Source of the DNA: Azospirillum brasilense
GTDB taxonomy: Bacteria > Pseudomonadota > Alphaproteobacteria > Azospirillales > Azospirillaceae
Direction: 5' to 3'
Length of the DNA stretch: 64,000 bases
Assembly (NCBI RefSeq): GCF_007827815.1
Contig: NZ_VITH01000024.1
Coordinates: 1-64,000 of the forward strand
The notes under the pieces were generated by a model. The model was not told the origin of the DNA and made no database searches. It saw only the letters and a program-made list of their open reading frames with translations. This document shows positions 16,750 through 25,898 of the stretch, piece after piece (the stretch's first letter is position 1; each line of letters starts with the position of its first letter). The position numbers were made by a program, and so were the translations under genes.

Positions 16750-17073
16750 TCAGAAGAAGCGGTCGGCGGTCAGGGTGGAGTGGTCGGAGTCGTCATCCCG
16801 CTCCAGCGGGCGGTCGCCCTGCAGGCGGTCGTGACGGAAGGCGTTCGCCAGGACGCTGCCGGCGACCAGCACCATGCGGTGCGGCACCAGCGGGCTGGGG
16901 TCGAGCGCGTTCAGGAGGGTGACGACGGCCGTCTCGTCGTCCACCGTGACGCCCCGCCGCCGGGCGAAGGCGGTCACGCTGTCGGCCATCCCCGACACCC
17001 CGGCGGGGGGTGCGGCGGGCGGCGCCGACAGGCCGGCGGAGGGGATGGCGGGCAGCAGCCGGGGCTCGGTCAT
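16750..17073 (-). CDS. Small protein of unknown function between fliP and fliG
   Basis: A 107-residue protein, MTEPRLLPAIPSAG onward, starting four bases after the fliP stop and ending nine bases before fliG, so embedded in the operon. A Pro/Ala-rich head precedes a helical domain (VTAFARRRGVTVDDETAVVTLLNALDP) and an acidic tail, DDDSDHSTLTADRFF. It has no signal peptide. Position suggests a soluble accessory of the switch or export gate. Similarity to a known flagellar protein is not evident. Confidence 0.6.
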   Translation of the reverse strand: MTEPRLLPAIPSAGLSAPPAAPPAGVSGMADSVTAFARRRGVTVDDETAVVTLLNALDPSPLVPHRMVLVAGSVLANAFRHDRLQGDRPLERDDDSDHSTLTADRFF

Positions 17074-17077
17074 CGCG

Positions 17078-17860
17078 TCAGGTTCCCCCATAGGAGCGGA
17101 TCAGGCTGTTGGCGATCAGGAACCAGCCGTCGGTCAGCACGAAGAAGATGATCTTGAAGGGCAGCGCGATCATCACCGGCGGCAGCATCATCATGCCCAT
17201 CGCCATCAGCACCGCCGCCACCACCATGTCGATCACCAGGAAGGGCAGGAAGATCAGGAAGCCGATCTCGAAGGCGCGGCGCAGCTCCGACAGCAGGAAG
17301 GCCGGGACCAGCACGCGCAGGTCGGCGGTGGCCGCCGTCTTCGGCTGCTCCGCCTCCGGCTTGCCGGTGAAGCCGGCGAAGGCCGACAGGTCCTTGTCCC
17401 GCACCTGGGAGGCCATGAAGTTGCGGAAGGGCTCGACCATCCGCTCCAGCCCCTGCTCCTGGGTCACCTGCTCGTTCAGCATGGGGCGCAGCCCGTCCTG
17501 CCACGCCGCGTCGAAGACCGGCCCCATGATGTGGAAGGTCAGGAACATGGCGAGGCTGATCAGCACCATGTTCGGCGGCGACTGCTGAAGCCCCAGCGCC
17601 GAGCGCAGCAGCGACAGCACGACGATGATCCTGGTGAAGGAGGTCGCCATGACCAGCAGGCCCGGCGCCACGCTGAGCACCGTCAGCAGGACGATGCCCT
17701 GAATGACGCGCCCGGACAGCGACCCGCTCTCCCCCGTGGCGCTGCCGAGCGCGCTGCCGATGGAGGACAGGTCCAGACCGCCGCCCTGCGCCCAGGCCGC
17801 CGCGGGAAGCAGCGCGGCGAAGGCCAGGGCAAGGGCGGGCGGAAGCAGGCGTCGGATCAT
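17078..17860 (-). CDS. fliP: Flagellar biosynthetic protein FliP
   Basis: A 260-residue core component of the flagellar type III export gate in the inner membrane. A cleavable signal peptide (MIRRLLPPALALAFAALLPAA) is typical of FliP. It is followed by the first helix and the signature FTRIIVVLSLLRSALGLQQSPPN, a large loop, and the C-terminal helices with FLPFLVIDMVVA and MMMLPPVMIALPFKI. Start ATG is at 17860. No fliQ or fliR lies beside it, so the rest of the export gate must be elsewhere. Confidence 0.95.
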   Translation of the reverse strand: MIRRLLPPALALAFAALLPAAAWAQGGGLDLSSIGSALGSATGESGSLSGRVIQGIVLLTVLSVAPGLLVMATSFTRIIVVLSLLRSALGLQQSPPNMVLISLAMFLTFHIMGPVFDAAWQDGLRPMLNEQVTQEQGLERMVEPFRNFMASQVRDKDLSAFAGFTGKPEAEQPKTAATADLRVLVPAFLLSELRRAFEIGFLIFLPFLVIDMVVAAVLMAMGMMMLPPVMIALPFKIIFFVLTDGWFLIANSLIRSYGGT

Positions 17861-17892
17861 GGCGGGACCCCGTGGATGCGGCACAAGGGGGG

Positions 17893-18234
17893 TCAATCGA
17901 TCGCCAGATCGGTGCGCACGATCTCGGTCAGCGTGACGCCCAGCCGCTGGTCCTCGACGATCACCACCTCGCCGCGGGCGACCAGACGGTGGTTCACCAG
18001 GACCTCGACCGGCTCGTCCACCTTGCGCTCCAGCTCCACCACGGCGCCGCGGCCAAGCTTCAGGAGCTGCGCCACCAGCATGCTGGTGCGGCCGAGCACC
18101 ACCTGGACGTCCACCGGGACGTTGTAGATGGCGTTCATCGATCCGCCGGCCACGGCCGCGGCGGGGATGCCGGCGGCGTCTTTCTCGGCGGGCTTGGCGT
18201 CGTCTTCCAGGACGTCGAGGTTCAGTGGGGCCAT
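17893..18234 (-). CDS. fliN: Flagellar motor switch protein FliN
   Basis: A 113-residue C-ring protein. An acidic N-terminal tail precedes the SpoA domain (about residues 35-110): YNVPVDVQVVLGRTSMLVAQLLKLGRGAVVEL, then VEVLVNHRLVARGEVVIVEDQRLGVTLTEIV. Length and the domain without an extra N-terminal module indicate FliN rather than FliY. It begins 13 bases inside the end of fliH, so the two are translationally coupled. Confidence 0.93.
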   Translation of the reverse strand: MAPLNLDVLEDDAKPAEKDAAGIPAAAVAGGSMNAIYNVPVDVQVVLGRTSMLVAQLLKLGRGAVVELERKVDEPVEVLVNHRLVARGEVVIVEDQRLGVTLTEIVRTDLAID

Positions 18235-18953
18235 GATGCGGTGCTTTCCGTGTCGGTGAAGAGGTCATGTTCGGTGGACAGGGCGGCCAGCGCGCGGTCG
18301 CACAGGCCGTCGACGGCGCGCTCCACCGCGGCGGGGTCGTAGCGCAGGCCCCCGGCTTCCCAGGCGGCGTCGAGCCCGCCGGGCGGCAGGGACGGGTCGG
18401 CGACGACCTCCAGCGTGCCCTTGAAGCCAAGCGACTCCGGGTCGGCCAGCCGGGCGCGGACGGGCTCCGCCAGATCGGAATGGACGCGCAGCCGCAGCCG
18501 CGGCGACCCGCCGGCCAGCCGCAGGGCGTCGGTGGCGAGCCGTTCGGTCTCCGCCGCGCCGATCCGCTCCAGCAGCGCCGGGGCGAGGCGGCGGACGAGC
18601 GCCAGCATCACCGCCGACCCTTGCGCCTCGACCCCGCGCAGGGCGTCGGCGAAGCGGTCGTCCAGCGCGGCCAATTGCTCGTCGAGGTGGGAGAGAGCCT
18701 GTGCCAAAGCGGCGTCGGTGCGGGCCGCGGCCTCCGCCGCCCCCTCGCGCCGGCCCTGCTCCACGCCCTCGGCGAAGGCGCGGACCTCGGCGCCGTAGAC
18801 AGCGGCCTGGAGATGGCGTTCGGAATGGACGATTTCGTCAAGCGGGTCGACGGGGTCCGGTTCGGGAGGGGCGCCGAACTCCGCCGCCGCCTGCGCGGCG
18901 GCCTGGGCCGTGCTGTCGAAGCGCTGGTCGAAGCGGTAGCGCGGGTAGCCCAT
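18222..18953 (-). CDS. fliH: FliH-family flagellar export ATPase regulator
   Basis: A 243-residue cytosolic protein. The N-terminal part is Gln/Ala-rich, a charged coiled-coil-like segment with AFAEGVEQGRREG resembles the GxxxG repeats of FliH, and the C-terminal half (AVMLALVRRLAPALLE, LRVHSDLAEPVRARL) follows the FliH/YscL fold. It restrains and delivers the ATPase FliI to the export gate. fliI is not in this window. The ATG shares one base with the fliF stop, and the gene lies in the canonical slot after fliF. Confidence 0.82.
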   Translation of the reverse strand: MGYPRYRFDQRFDSTAQAAAQAAAEFGAPPEPDPVDPLDEIVHSERHLQAAVYGAEVRAFAEGVEQGRREGAAEAAARTDAALAQALSHLDEQLAALDDRFADALRGVEAQGSAVMLALVRRLAPALLERIGAAETERLATDALRLAGGSPRLRLRVHSDLAEPVRARLADPESLGFKGTLEVVADPSLPPGGLDAAWEAGGLRYDPAAVERAVDGLCDRALAALSTEHDLFTDTESTASWPH

Positions 18954-20653
18954 CAGACCGCCTCCTCGTAAAGCCAGGAGCGCAGGATGTCGATCGCCTC
19001 ATCCGGATACTGGTCGACGATGTCGCCCAGCCGGCGGATGGACGAGGCGCGCACCCGGCCCTCCACCGTGCGCAGCTCGATGAGCTGGTCCATCGTCTCC
19101 TCAATGCCCGGCAGGGCCGCGGTTGCCGGATCGCCCGCGTCGGTGAGCTGGGCCGCCTGCATGGCGGGATCGCCGCCCATGGCCGGGCCGGTGAGCTGCG
19201 GCATCGCCGCTCCCGCGGCCAGCGCCGGGGCGGCGGCTTCGGCCGCCACCGGCTCCGGCGCCGGGAAGACGCGGCGGATCAGCGGGCGCAGCCCCAGCAC
19301 GATCAGCAACCCGCAGAGCACCAGCAGGATCACCCACTGGATCAGCGTCATCACGTTGCGGCTGAGCGTGTCGACGATCTCCGCCATCGGCTCGCGGGCG
19401 CCCAGCTCAGGGGCGAGGTTGACGAACTCCAGGTTGTCGACGGTGACCCGGTCGCCGCGCGCCTCGCTGAAGCCCATGGCGGAGCGCACCAGCTCGGTGA
19501 TGCGTTGCAACTCCTCGGGCGCGCGGGCCTCGTAGCGGCGCGTGCCGTCCTGCGCCGTCGCCCAGGTGCCGTTGACCAGCACGGCGACGCTGACCCGGCG
19601 GATGTCGCCCGGCTCGATCACCGTTTCGCGGGCGACGTTGGAAATCTCGTAATTGACCGTCTCCTCCTGGCGCTTGGAGTCGGAGGAGGAGCGGTTGTTC
19701 TGGGACTGGGCGCGGACCTCGCGCTGCGGCAGGTTCTGCTCGGCGGTGACCGGCGGCTCGCCCGTGCTGTCCAGGCTGCGGTCCTGCTCCTGCACCGTCT
19801 GGGTGGAGCGGACGACTTGGCTGTTCGGGTCGAAGCTCTGGCTGCGCACGACCTCGCGTTTGGTTTCGACGTCGACAGCAACCTGAACGCGAACATTGCC
19901 TTGCCCAAGCCGAGCCACCAGCATCTGCTCGATGGCGCGGGAGATGCGCGTCTCGTGCCCGGCGCGCAGCCCGTCCACCTTCGCCGAGGAGCGGGCGTCG
20001 CCGTCCTCCTCGGTCAGCAGCACCTCGCCGGAGGCGTCGAGAACAGTCACCGCGCTCGGCTTCAGGTTGGGCACGGCGGCGGAGACGAGGTGGCGGATGG
20101 ACAGCGCCTGCCGCCGTTCCAGCGGCGCCCGCCCCCGCATGCGCACCACGATGGAGGCGGTGGGGGTGGGGGCGGCGCGCGAGAACTCCTCGCGGTCGGG
20201 AAGCACGATGTGGACGCGCGCCGCCTCGATGCCGGACAGCGTCTCGATGGTGCGGGCCAGCTCGCCTTCCATGGCGCGCAGCCGGTTCATCCGCTGCATG
20301 AAACTGGTGATACCCAGCGGCTTGTCGGTGTCGAACAGCTCGTAGCCGATGCCGCCGCGCGACGGCAGGCCCTTCTCGGCCAGCAGCATGCGCAGCCGCG
20401 GCACCTCGGCCTCCGGCACCTGGACGGCCGTGCCGTCGAAGGCGGCGGACACCGGCACCCCCATGGCTTCCACCGCCTTGACGATGCGCCCGGCCTCCGC
20501 CGGTTCCAGCCCGGTGTAGAGCGGCGTCATGTGCGGCCGCGACAGCAGCACCGCCATGGTGGCGACCGCCAGGACGATGCCGACACCCGTGCCGGCCAGC
20601 ACCAGAAGGCGCGTGCGCCCAAGCGTCCGCAGATTGTCGATCAGTCCCGTCAC
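18953..20653 (-). CDS. fliF: Flagellar MS-ring protein FliF
   Basis: A 566-residue inner-membrane ring protein. The first transmembrane helix lies near residues 18-40 and the second near 440-465 (LIQWVILLVLCGLLIVLGL). Between them are the ring-building motifs, including LLAEKGLPSRGGIGYELFD and ALEGELARTIET-like sequence and the secretin-type loop IVVRMRGRAPLERRQALSI. The C-terminal cytosolic tail ends DEAIDILRSWLYEEAV, the FliG-binding element. It heads a minus-strand operon with fliH, fliN, fliP and fliG. Confidence 0.95.
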   Translation of the reverse strand: MTGLIDNLRTLGRTRLLVLAGTGVGIVLAVATMAVLLSRPHMTPLYTGLEPAEAGRIVKAVEAMGVPVSAAFDGTAVQVPEAEVPRLRMLLAEKGLPSRGGIGYELFDTDKPLGITSFMQRMNRLRAMEGELARTIETLSGIEAARVHIVLPDREEFSRAAPTPTASIVVRMRGRAPLERRQALSIRHLVSAAVPNLKPSAVTVLDASGEVLLTEEDGDARSSAKVDGLRAGHETRISRAIEQMLVARLGQGNVRVQVAVDVETKREVVRSQSFDPNSQVVRSTQTVQEQDRSLDSTGEPPVTAEQNLPQREVRAQSQNNRSSSDSKRQEETVNYEISNVARETVIEPGDIRRVSVAVLVNGTWATAQDGTRRYEARAPEELQRITELVRSAMGFSEARGDRVTVDNLEFVNLAPELGAREPMAEIVDTLSRNVMTLIQWVILLVLCGLLIVLGLRPLIRRVFPAPEPVAAEAAAPALAAGAAMPQLTGPAMGGDPAMQAAQLTDAGDPATAALPGIEETMDQLIELRTVEGRVRASSIRRLGDIVDQYPDEAIDILRSWLYEEAV

Positions 20654-20840
20654 GACACCCGCACCTTTAAAGTTTCCGAAAAGCGGGGACCGTAATGTTC
20701 ACCCCGTGAGCCTTCACAACCTACCGGGATGACTTTTAAGCGGAGTAAAAGCCGCGAAGATCGACCGGAAGGAAGTCGCTAAAACTTGATCGTTTAAAAC
20801 AGTCTCTCAAATTTTCGGTATTTTGGAGGCGCCGGCCGCG

Positions 20841-21341
20841 ATGAATACAGATGCTGGAAAGGCAAGGACGGGAACGCCGGGCCGGCAGCGGATGTACGTC
20901 ATCGTGCTGCCGCTGGCCCGGCTGGCGTTGGGGGCGGCCGCCCTGTGCGGCGTCGCCGCGGCCGGGTTCGGCGGCTACTGGATGGCCGTCGGGCCGGACG
21001 GGGTGACGCGGCTGTTCGAGGGCACGCCCATCGCCGAACCGGCCCAGGCGACGCTCGACATGCCGGAGCTGCTGGTGAACCTGCGCCCCGACACGCCGTC
21101 ACGCTTCATGAAGATCGGGGTGACGCTGGCGCTAGCGCCCAAGGACCGCGGCCGGGTGGAGCAGGCGATGCCCCATCTCGTCAACGCCCAGCAGGAGTTC
21201 CTGCGCAACATCGACCAGCACGACCTGCGCGGTTCCGCCGGCCTGCTGCGGCTGCGCGGGGAGCTGCGCCGCCGCTTCAACCTGATCCTCGGCCCGGACA
21301 CGGTGTCCGACGTCCTGCTGCGCAGCCTTCTCACCCAATAG
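20841..21341 (+). CDS. fliL: Flagellar basal-body protein FliL
   Basis: A 166-residue single-pass inner-membrane protein that surrounds the stator. A short cytosolic head, one membrane helix (LALGAAALCGVAAAGFGGYW) and a periplasmic domain with LDMPELLVNLRPDTPSRFMKIGVTLAL and LNLILGP-type ending fit the family. The ATG at 20841 is preferred because GGAGG lies upstream. It is first in a plus-strand operon (fliL, fliM, DUF6468, motE-like, fliK, flgD) divergent from fliF across about 185 bases; no sigma-54 or sigma-28 promoter was recognised there. Confidence 0.92.
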   Translation: MNTDAGKARTGTPGRQRMYVIVLPLARLALGAAALCGVAAAGFGGYWMAVGPDGVTRLFEGTPIAEPAQATLDMPELLVNLRPDTPSRFMKIGVTLALAPKDRGRVEQAMPHLVNAQQEFLRNIDQHDLRGSAGLLRLRGELRRRFNLILGPDTVSDVLLRSLLTQ

Positions 21342-21358
21342 CCGACCCAGAGGAACGG

Positions 21359-22462
21359 ATGAGCACTCCCATCGACACGGACGACGGCGGTTCCGGGAAC
21401 GGTTCCGGGGACGACCTCGACTGGGGCCTTGAGGCCGGTTCCGGTGAGTCCGAGGCCGCCGCCCTGATGGCCGACACCAAGGAGCTGAGCCAGGAGGAGA
21501 TCGACCGCCTGCTGAACTTCGCCGTCGGGCCGCAGACGGAATCCGCCGGGCAGACCCGCGCCATCGAGCGGCTGATCAGCACGACGACGGTCAACAAGGA
21601 CCGGCTGCCGATGCTGGACGTGGTCTTCGACCGCATGGTCCGGCTGCTCAACACCTCGCTGCGCCAGTTCTCCTCGACCAGCGTGGAGGCCAGCCTGCTG
21701 CGCATCGACTGGCTGCGCTACAACGAGTTCCTCGACACCATCGAGCTTCCGGCCCTGGTCGGCGTCGCGCGGGCGGAGCAGTGGGACAACCACATCGTCG
21801 TGTCGGTCGACAGCGCGCTGATCTACTGCATGATGGACGTGCTGCTGGGCGGCCGGCGCAGCCGCGCCCGGCGCATCGACGGGCGCACCTACACCTCGAT
21901 CGAGCGCAAGATCACCGAGCGGCTGATCAAGGTCATCCTCCAGGACCTCAGCCAGTCCTTCGACCCGATCACGCCGATCGACTTCACCTTCGACCGGCTG
22001 GAGACGAACCCGCAGTTCGCCACCATCACCCGCGCCACCAACGCGGTGATCCGCGTGCGCATCGCCGTGGAGGTGGAGCGTCGCGTCGGCCACGCCGAGG
22101 TGGTCATCCCCTACGCCACGCTGGAGCCGGTGCGCGGCAAGCTGGTGCAGACCTTCATGGGCGAGAAGTTCGGCCACGACACGGTGTGGGAAAGCCACCT
22201 GAAGGCCGAGCTGATGCGCGCCAAGCTGGACCTCGTCGCGGTGCTGCAGCAGACGCAGGTGTCGCTGGGCGAGGTGCTGAACTGGCAGAAGGGCACCTCG
22301 CTGAAACTGCGCATCGACCCCGACGCGCCGGTGGTTCTGCAGAGCAAGACCACCCCCCTCTTCGCCGGCCACATGGGCCAGCGCAACGGCAACATCTCCG
22401 TCAAGATCGACACCGACCTGGAGACCAAGCAGGAGCTGATCGATGGTCTCATTCCTCATTGA
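21359..22462 (+). CDS. fliM: Flagellar motor switch protein FliM
   Basis: A 367-residue C-ring protein. The N-terminal CheY-binding peptide LSQEEIDRLLNF is near residue 45 rather than at the extreme N-terminus, preceded by an acidic Ser/Gly leader. The CheC-like middle domain (FDRMVRLLNTSLRQF to LVQTFMGEKFGHDTVWE) and C-terminal SpoA domain (LGEVLNWQKGTSLKLRI) follow. It binds phospho-CheY to switch rotation direction. Its end overlaps the next gene by 20 bases. Confidence 0.95.
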   Translation: MSTPIDTDDGGSGNGSGDDLDWGLEAGSGESEAAALMADTKELSQEEIDRLLNFAVGPQTESAGQTRAIERLISTTTVNKDRLPMLDVVFDRMVRLLNTSLRQFSSTSVEASLLRIDWLRYNEFLDTIELPALVGVARAEQWDNHIVVSVDSALIYCMMDVLLGGRRSRARRIDGRTYTSIERKITERLIKVILQDLSQSFDPITPIDFTFDRLETNPQFATITRATNAVIRVRIAVEVERRVGHAEVVIPYATLEPVRGKLVQTFMGEKFGHDTVWESHLKAELMRAKLDLVAVLQQTQVSLGEVLNWQKGTSLKLRIDPDAPVVLQSKTTPLFAGHMGQRNGNISVKIDTDLETKQELIDGLIPH

Positions 22463-23114
22463 CGCCGTCCTGGCGATCATGCTCGTCACCGCCACGGTGT
22501 TCCTGGTGATCGTCAACAAACGGCTGAAGGTGATGCGCTCCAGCCAGGCCGAGATCGGCGCGCTGATCGGCACCTTCTCCAAGACCATCGACGAGACGGA
22601 GGCCTCGGTGCAGCGGCTGGTCGCCGCCGCGACGGAGGCCTCGGCCAAGCTGTCCGACGGGCTCGACCGCGCCAAGGGCGTGACCGAAGAGGCGGCGCTG
22701 GTGCTCGGCTCCTGCGAGCGGGCGTCCAAGCGCATCGAGGCGTCCGTGCAGGAGGCCCGCGCCCTGGTCCGCCGGCTGGAAGAGGGTCCGGTGCCGCGCC
22801 CGCGGCCCCGCCCAGTGCCGCCCGCCACAGCGCCCGCCACAACAGCACCCACCGCCGTCACGGAGACGGCGCCCGCTCCCGCGAACGCCGCTCCCGCTCC
22901 GGGCAGCGACGCGGCGGAGGACGAGGACGGTTTCCGCCCGATGCGCGTCGCCGCCCTGGCCGGGACCGCCGTCCGCCCAGCGGAGGGGATGACGCCCGCC
23001 CCGGAGGAAGCCGCCATTGAGACCGCCGAGTCCGCCGTGGACACCGGCGGCGCGCGGCAACAGGCCGCCAACGCCTTCTACGCCCGGCTGCGGGCCATCG
23101 GACCGGAGCGCTGA
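22443..23114 (+). CDS. DUF6468-type membrane-anchored coiled-coil protein of the flagellar cluster
   Basis: A 223-residue protein with one N-terminal membrane helix (FLIDAVLAIMLVTATVFLVIV). A cytosolic coiled coil (about 30-110, with repeated Ala/Glu-rich heptads such as VQRLVAAATEASAKLSDGLD) precedes a Pro/Ala-rich disordered tail and a short conserved end, ANAFYARLRAI. It overlaps fliM by 20 bases and precedes motE-like by four, so co-translation is likely. The DUF6468 label comes from memory of this position in related genomes and is uncertain. Confidence 0.65.
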   Translation: MVSFLIDAVLAIMLVTATVFLVIVNKRLKVMRSSQAEIGALIGTFSKTIDETEASVQRLVAAATEASAKLSDGLDRAKGVTEEAALVLGSCERASKRIEASVQEARALVRRLEEGPVPRPRPRPVPPATAPATTAPTAVTETAPAPANAAPAPGSDAAEDEDGFRPMRVAALAGTAVRPAEGMTPAPEEAAIETAESAVDTGGARQQAANAFYARLRAIGPER

Positions 23115-23117
23115 GCC

Positions 23118-23852
23118 ATGCTGCGCGTACTTCCCATCACGCTGGTGGCGATCCTGATGGTGCTGCCGCTCAAGCTCGGCTCGCTGATGGAAGGGTTGCC
23201 GGTCGTCGCCCAACAGTTCGACCGCGAGTTCGGCAAGCATGAGCGCCCCTGGGCCAAGGACCTGAAGGGCGGCGCGGAGGCATCTCCGGACGCCGCGGCG
23301 GAGCCGGCGTCCACCCTGGCGGGCCCCGCCGTGGCGGCCTTGCCGGCGACCCCGGCGGCCCCGCCCATGGACGCCGCCCTGCCCGCGGCGAGCTGCACCG
23401 ACCCGGCCCTGCGCGCCGCCATCTCGGAGCAGAAGGCCGACGTGACCGCCCGCACCCGCCATCTCGGCGAGGCGGAAGCCGTGCTGGCCGCCGCCGAGAC
23501 CCGCGCCACCGCCCAGATCCAGAAGCTGAGCGCCATCAAGCGCGATGTGGAGGCGCTGATGCAGCAGCGCTCCAACCTCCAGGCGGAGGATCTGAAGCGC
23601 ATGGTGACGATCTACGAGACGATGAAGCCGCGCGACGCCGCGCGCATCTTCAACGACCTGGAAACCGACATCATCATCGACGTGCTGGACCGCATGGCCG
23701 AGCGCCGCTCCGCCCCGATCATCGCGGAGCTGGAAGACGGCAAGGCGCGCGAGGTCACCCGCCTCGTCCTGCAACGCCGCGCCCTGCCCGGCGACCGCCC
23801 GCCGCCGCCCGCCCCGCTTCCCGTCCGCCTGATGCCGACGCCGACGAACTGA
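23118..23852 (+). CDS. MotE-like protein (MgtE N-domain fold)
   Basis: A 244-residue protein with an N-terminal signal or anchor helix (LPITLVAILMVLPLKLGSL), a Pro/Ala-rich linker, a coiled coil (EAVLAAAETRATAQIQKL) and an MgtE N-terminal-like domain ending MKPRDAARIFNDLETDIIIDVLDRM. This matches MotE, the periplasmic chaperone of MotC in rhizobia, and related proteins in flagellar clusters. It lies between the DUF6468 gene and fliK. A link to the large helical-repeat protein upstream of motA (34106-36514) is inference. Confidence 0.78.
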   Translation: MLRVLPITLVAILMVLPLKLGSLMEGLPVVAQQFDREFGKHERPWAKDLKGGAEASPDAAAEPASTLAGPAVAALPATPAAPPMDAALPAASCTDPALRAAISEQKADVTARTRHLGEAEAVLAAAETRATAQIQKLSAIKRDVEALMQQRSNLQAEDLKRMVTIYETMKPRDAARIFNDLETDIIIDVLDRMAERRSAPIIAELEDGKAREVTRLVLQRRALPGDRPPPPAPLPVRLMPTPTN

Positions 23853-23883
23853 ACCGGTCGCGGTTCTCTCACGAAGAGACATC

Positions 23884-25218
23884 ATGCCCAGCCTTCCCGA
23901 CGTCCTCACCGCCCCGCCGCCCCGCCCCGCCCGTTCCGCGGAGGCGACGGCGGCGCCGTCGCCCGGCGCGCCGGGAGAGCGCGAGGCGTCCGGCACGCCC
24001 TTCGCCGACCTGCTGGACGACGCGGCGGCGCGCGGCGGCGCCGATCCCGGTGGCGATCTCGGTGGCGATCCCGCCGACCAAGCCGATTCCGCCGCCCAGA
24101 CCGGCGGCGCGCCGGCCGGCGCCGACGCCGCCCTGGCGGCGCTCCTGCCGCTGCTGACCCCGCCACCGACGACGGCGGCGCCGGGCCTCGCGGCGGCCGG
24201 GCCCTTGCCGGAGCCGGTGCCGTCGACCACCGGCCTGCCCACAGTGCCTCCCGTCGCGGCGCCCCCGGCGGAGGCCGCCGCGGCGCCGCAGCCACAGCCG
24301 CAGGCCCAACCTGGTCCGCAGCCGCCGGCCGCGCCGCCGCTGCCCATCGCGCCCATCGCGCCCATCGCCGCGGCCGTCCCGGACGCCAGGCCGGACGGGA
24401 CGACGCCGGAGGCCGCGACCGGCTCCGCGGCGCCCGCCACCCCGTCCATTCCGCTGCCGGCTTCCGGCGCCAAACCGGACTCGCCCCCGCTGTTCCAGGC
24501 CAAGGACCCCGCCACACCCGCCAAGGGCGAGGCGACGCCGGGCCCATCCCCCCAGCTTCAGCAGGCAATGGCCCAGGCGGGCGGCAACGCGGCATCCAAC
24601 GGCGGCACCGGCCAAAATCCGGGCCAGGGGCAGGGCCGCGGCAGCCCGCCGGCCGGACCGGAAGCGCTGACGGCGCTCTCCTCCCCGGCGGACCCCGCCG
24701 CCGCCCCGCCGCCCTCCTCCGCCCTCGCCCCGCCGGCGGCCCACGCGGCGGCCCATTACGCGGCGCATCCCGGCGACACCGCCGCGGCGCGGCTGCCCGC
24801 CGCCCAGGTGGCCGGCCCGTTGGTGCGCGTCGTCGAGGCCGGGGGCGGCGAGTTCCACATCGATCTGAAGCCCGAGGAGCTTGGCCCCGTCCGCGTCGTC
24901 GCCGAGCTGAGCGGTGCCCGCGTCGCCCTGCATGTCCAGGCCGAAAGCCCGGAGACGCTGGCCCTGCTGCGCCGGGACATCCATCATCTGGAGCGCGCCC
25001 TGTCCGACGCCGGGTTCGAGCTGGACGGCGGCACCCTGAACTTCTCGCTGCGCGGCGACGGCGAGCCGCGCGGCTTCGCCTTCTCCGGCCAGGGCGACGG
25101 GACGGGCGGACGCCAGGACAGCCCCGGACGGGCCTTCCGCCTCGCCGATTCCTCCGGCGCCCTGCCACCCGAACGCGCCGCCCGCCCCATCGACGGCCTC
25201 GTCGACATCTCCGTCTAG
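23884..25218 (+). CDS. fliK: Flagellar hook-length control protein FliK
   Basis: A 444-residue secreted molecular ruler. About 300 residues of Pro/Ala/Gly-rich low-complexity sequence form the extended ruler. The conserved C-domain (about 320-395) carries FHIDLKPEELGPVRVVAELS followed by LHVQAESPETLALLRRDI and a helix; it switches FlhB specificity. Long Pro/Ala runs are typical of the family and explain the many spurious reading frames here. It precedes flgD. Confidence 0.9.
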   Translation: MPSLPDVLTAPPPRPARSAEATAAPSPGAPGEREASGTPFADLLDDAAARGGADPGGDLGGDPADQADSAAQTGGAPAGADAALAALLPLLTPPPTTAAPGLAAAGPLPEPVPSTTGLPTVPPVAAPPAEAAAAPQPQPQAQPGPQPPAAPPLPIAPIAPIAAAVPDARPDGTTPEAATGSAAPATPSIPLPASGAKPDSPPLFQAKDPATPAKGEATPGPSPQLQQAMAQAGGNAASNGGTGQNPGQGQGRGSPPAGPEALTALSSPADPAAAPPPSSALAPPAAHAAAHYAAHPGDTAAARLPAAQVAGPLVRVVEAGGGEFHIDLKPEELGPVRVVAELSGARVALHVQAESPETLALLRRDIHHLERALSDAGFELDGGTLNFSLRGDGEPRGFAFSGQGDGTGGRQDSPGRAFRLADSSGALPPERAARPIDGLVDISV

Positions 25219-25233
25219 CCGCAAGGACCCGCC

Positions 25234-25884
25234 ATGACCACGACCGCGGCCACCAACACGGCCACCGCAACCCCCTCAACCGCCGCGAAGAAGCAGACGG
25301 TGGATTACGAGGCGTTCCTGAAGCTGCTGACCGCGCAGCTGCGCAACCAGGACCCGCTCTCGCCCATGGACGCCACCCAGTTCATGACGCAGCTCGCCCA
25401 GCTCTCCACCGTGGAACAGGGCGTGCGGACGAACGAAACGCTGGGGCAGGTTCTGGACACGCTGAAGAACAGCGGCATGCGGCTGGACATGGCCTATCTG
25501 GGCCGCAAGGTGGAGGCCGCGTCGGACCGCATCAGCCTGTCGGAGGGCAAGGCGGAGATGGCCTACGCCATCGACGGGGCCGCCGCGTCGGTGAAGATCG
25601 AGGTGGTGAACGACGCCGGGCAGGTGATCTACAGCGCCCCCGGCAGCCCGAAGACCGGCCGGCAGACCTTCACCTGGGACGGCAAGCGCAGCGACGGCGC
25701 CACCGCCGCGGACGGCACCTACCTCGTGCGCGTGACGGCGAAGGACAAGGCGGGCACGTCGCTGACCACCGCCACCGTGACGACCGACACGGTGAAGGAG
25801 GTGCGCAGCGTCAACGGCGAGACGCAGTTCGTCCTGAAGGGCGGCGCCGTCGTGAAGGGCACGGACATCCTGTCCGCGTCCTGA
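25234..25884 (+). CDS. flgD: Flagellar hook-capping protein FlgD
   Basis: A 216-residue exported scaffold for hook assembly. The conserved N-terminal motif YEAFLKLLTAQLRNQDPLSPMDATQFMTQLAQLSTVEQ is complete, and the C-terminal half has the FLN-Ig/TUDOR-like domains (TFTWDGKRSDGATAADGTYLVRV). Length is typical. It is last in the fliL operon and is followed by a perfect bidirectional terminator. Confidence 0.95.
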   Translation: MTTTAATNTATATPSTAAKKQTVDYEAFLKLLTAQLRNQDPLSPMDATQFMTQLAQLSTVEQGVRTNETLGQVLDTLKNSGMRLDMAYLGRKVEAASDRISLSEGKAEMAYAIDGAAASVKIEVVNDAGQVIYSAPGSPKTGRQTFTWDGKRSDGATAADGTYLVRVTAKDKAGTSLTTATVTTDTVKEVRSVNGETQFVLKGGAVVKGTDILSAS

Positions 25885-25898
25885 CCATCATTCCCCCC

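Noticed and set aside
20660..20840. Sigma-54 or sigma-28 promoter between fliF and fliL
   Set aside because: No TGGC-N8-TTGC or TAAA-N15-GCCGATAA match was found; only scattered TTTAA strings without CtrA spacing.
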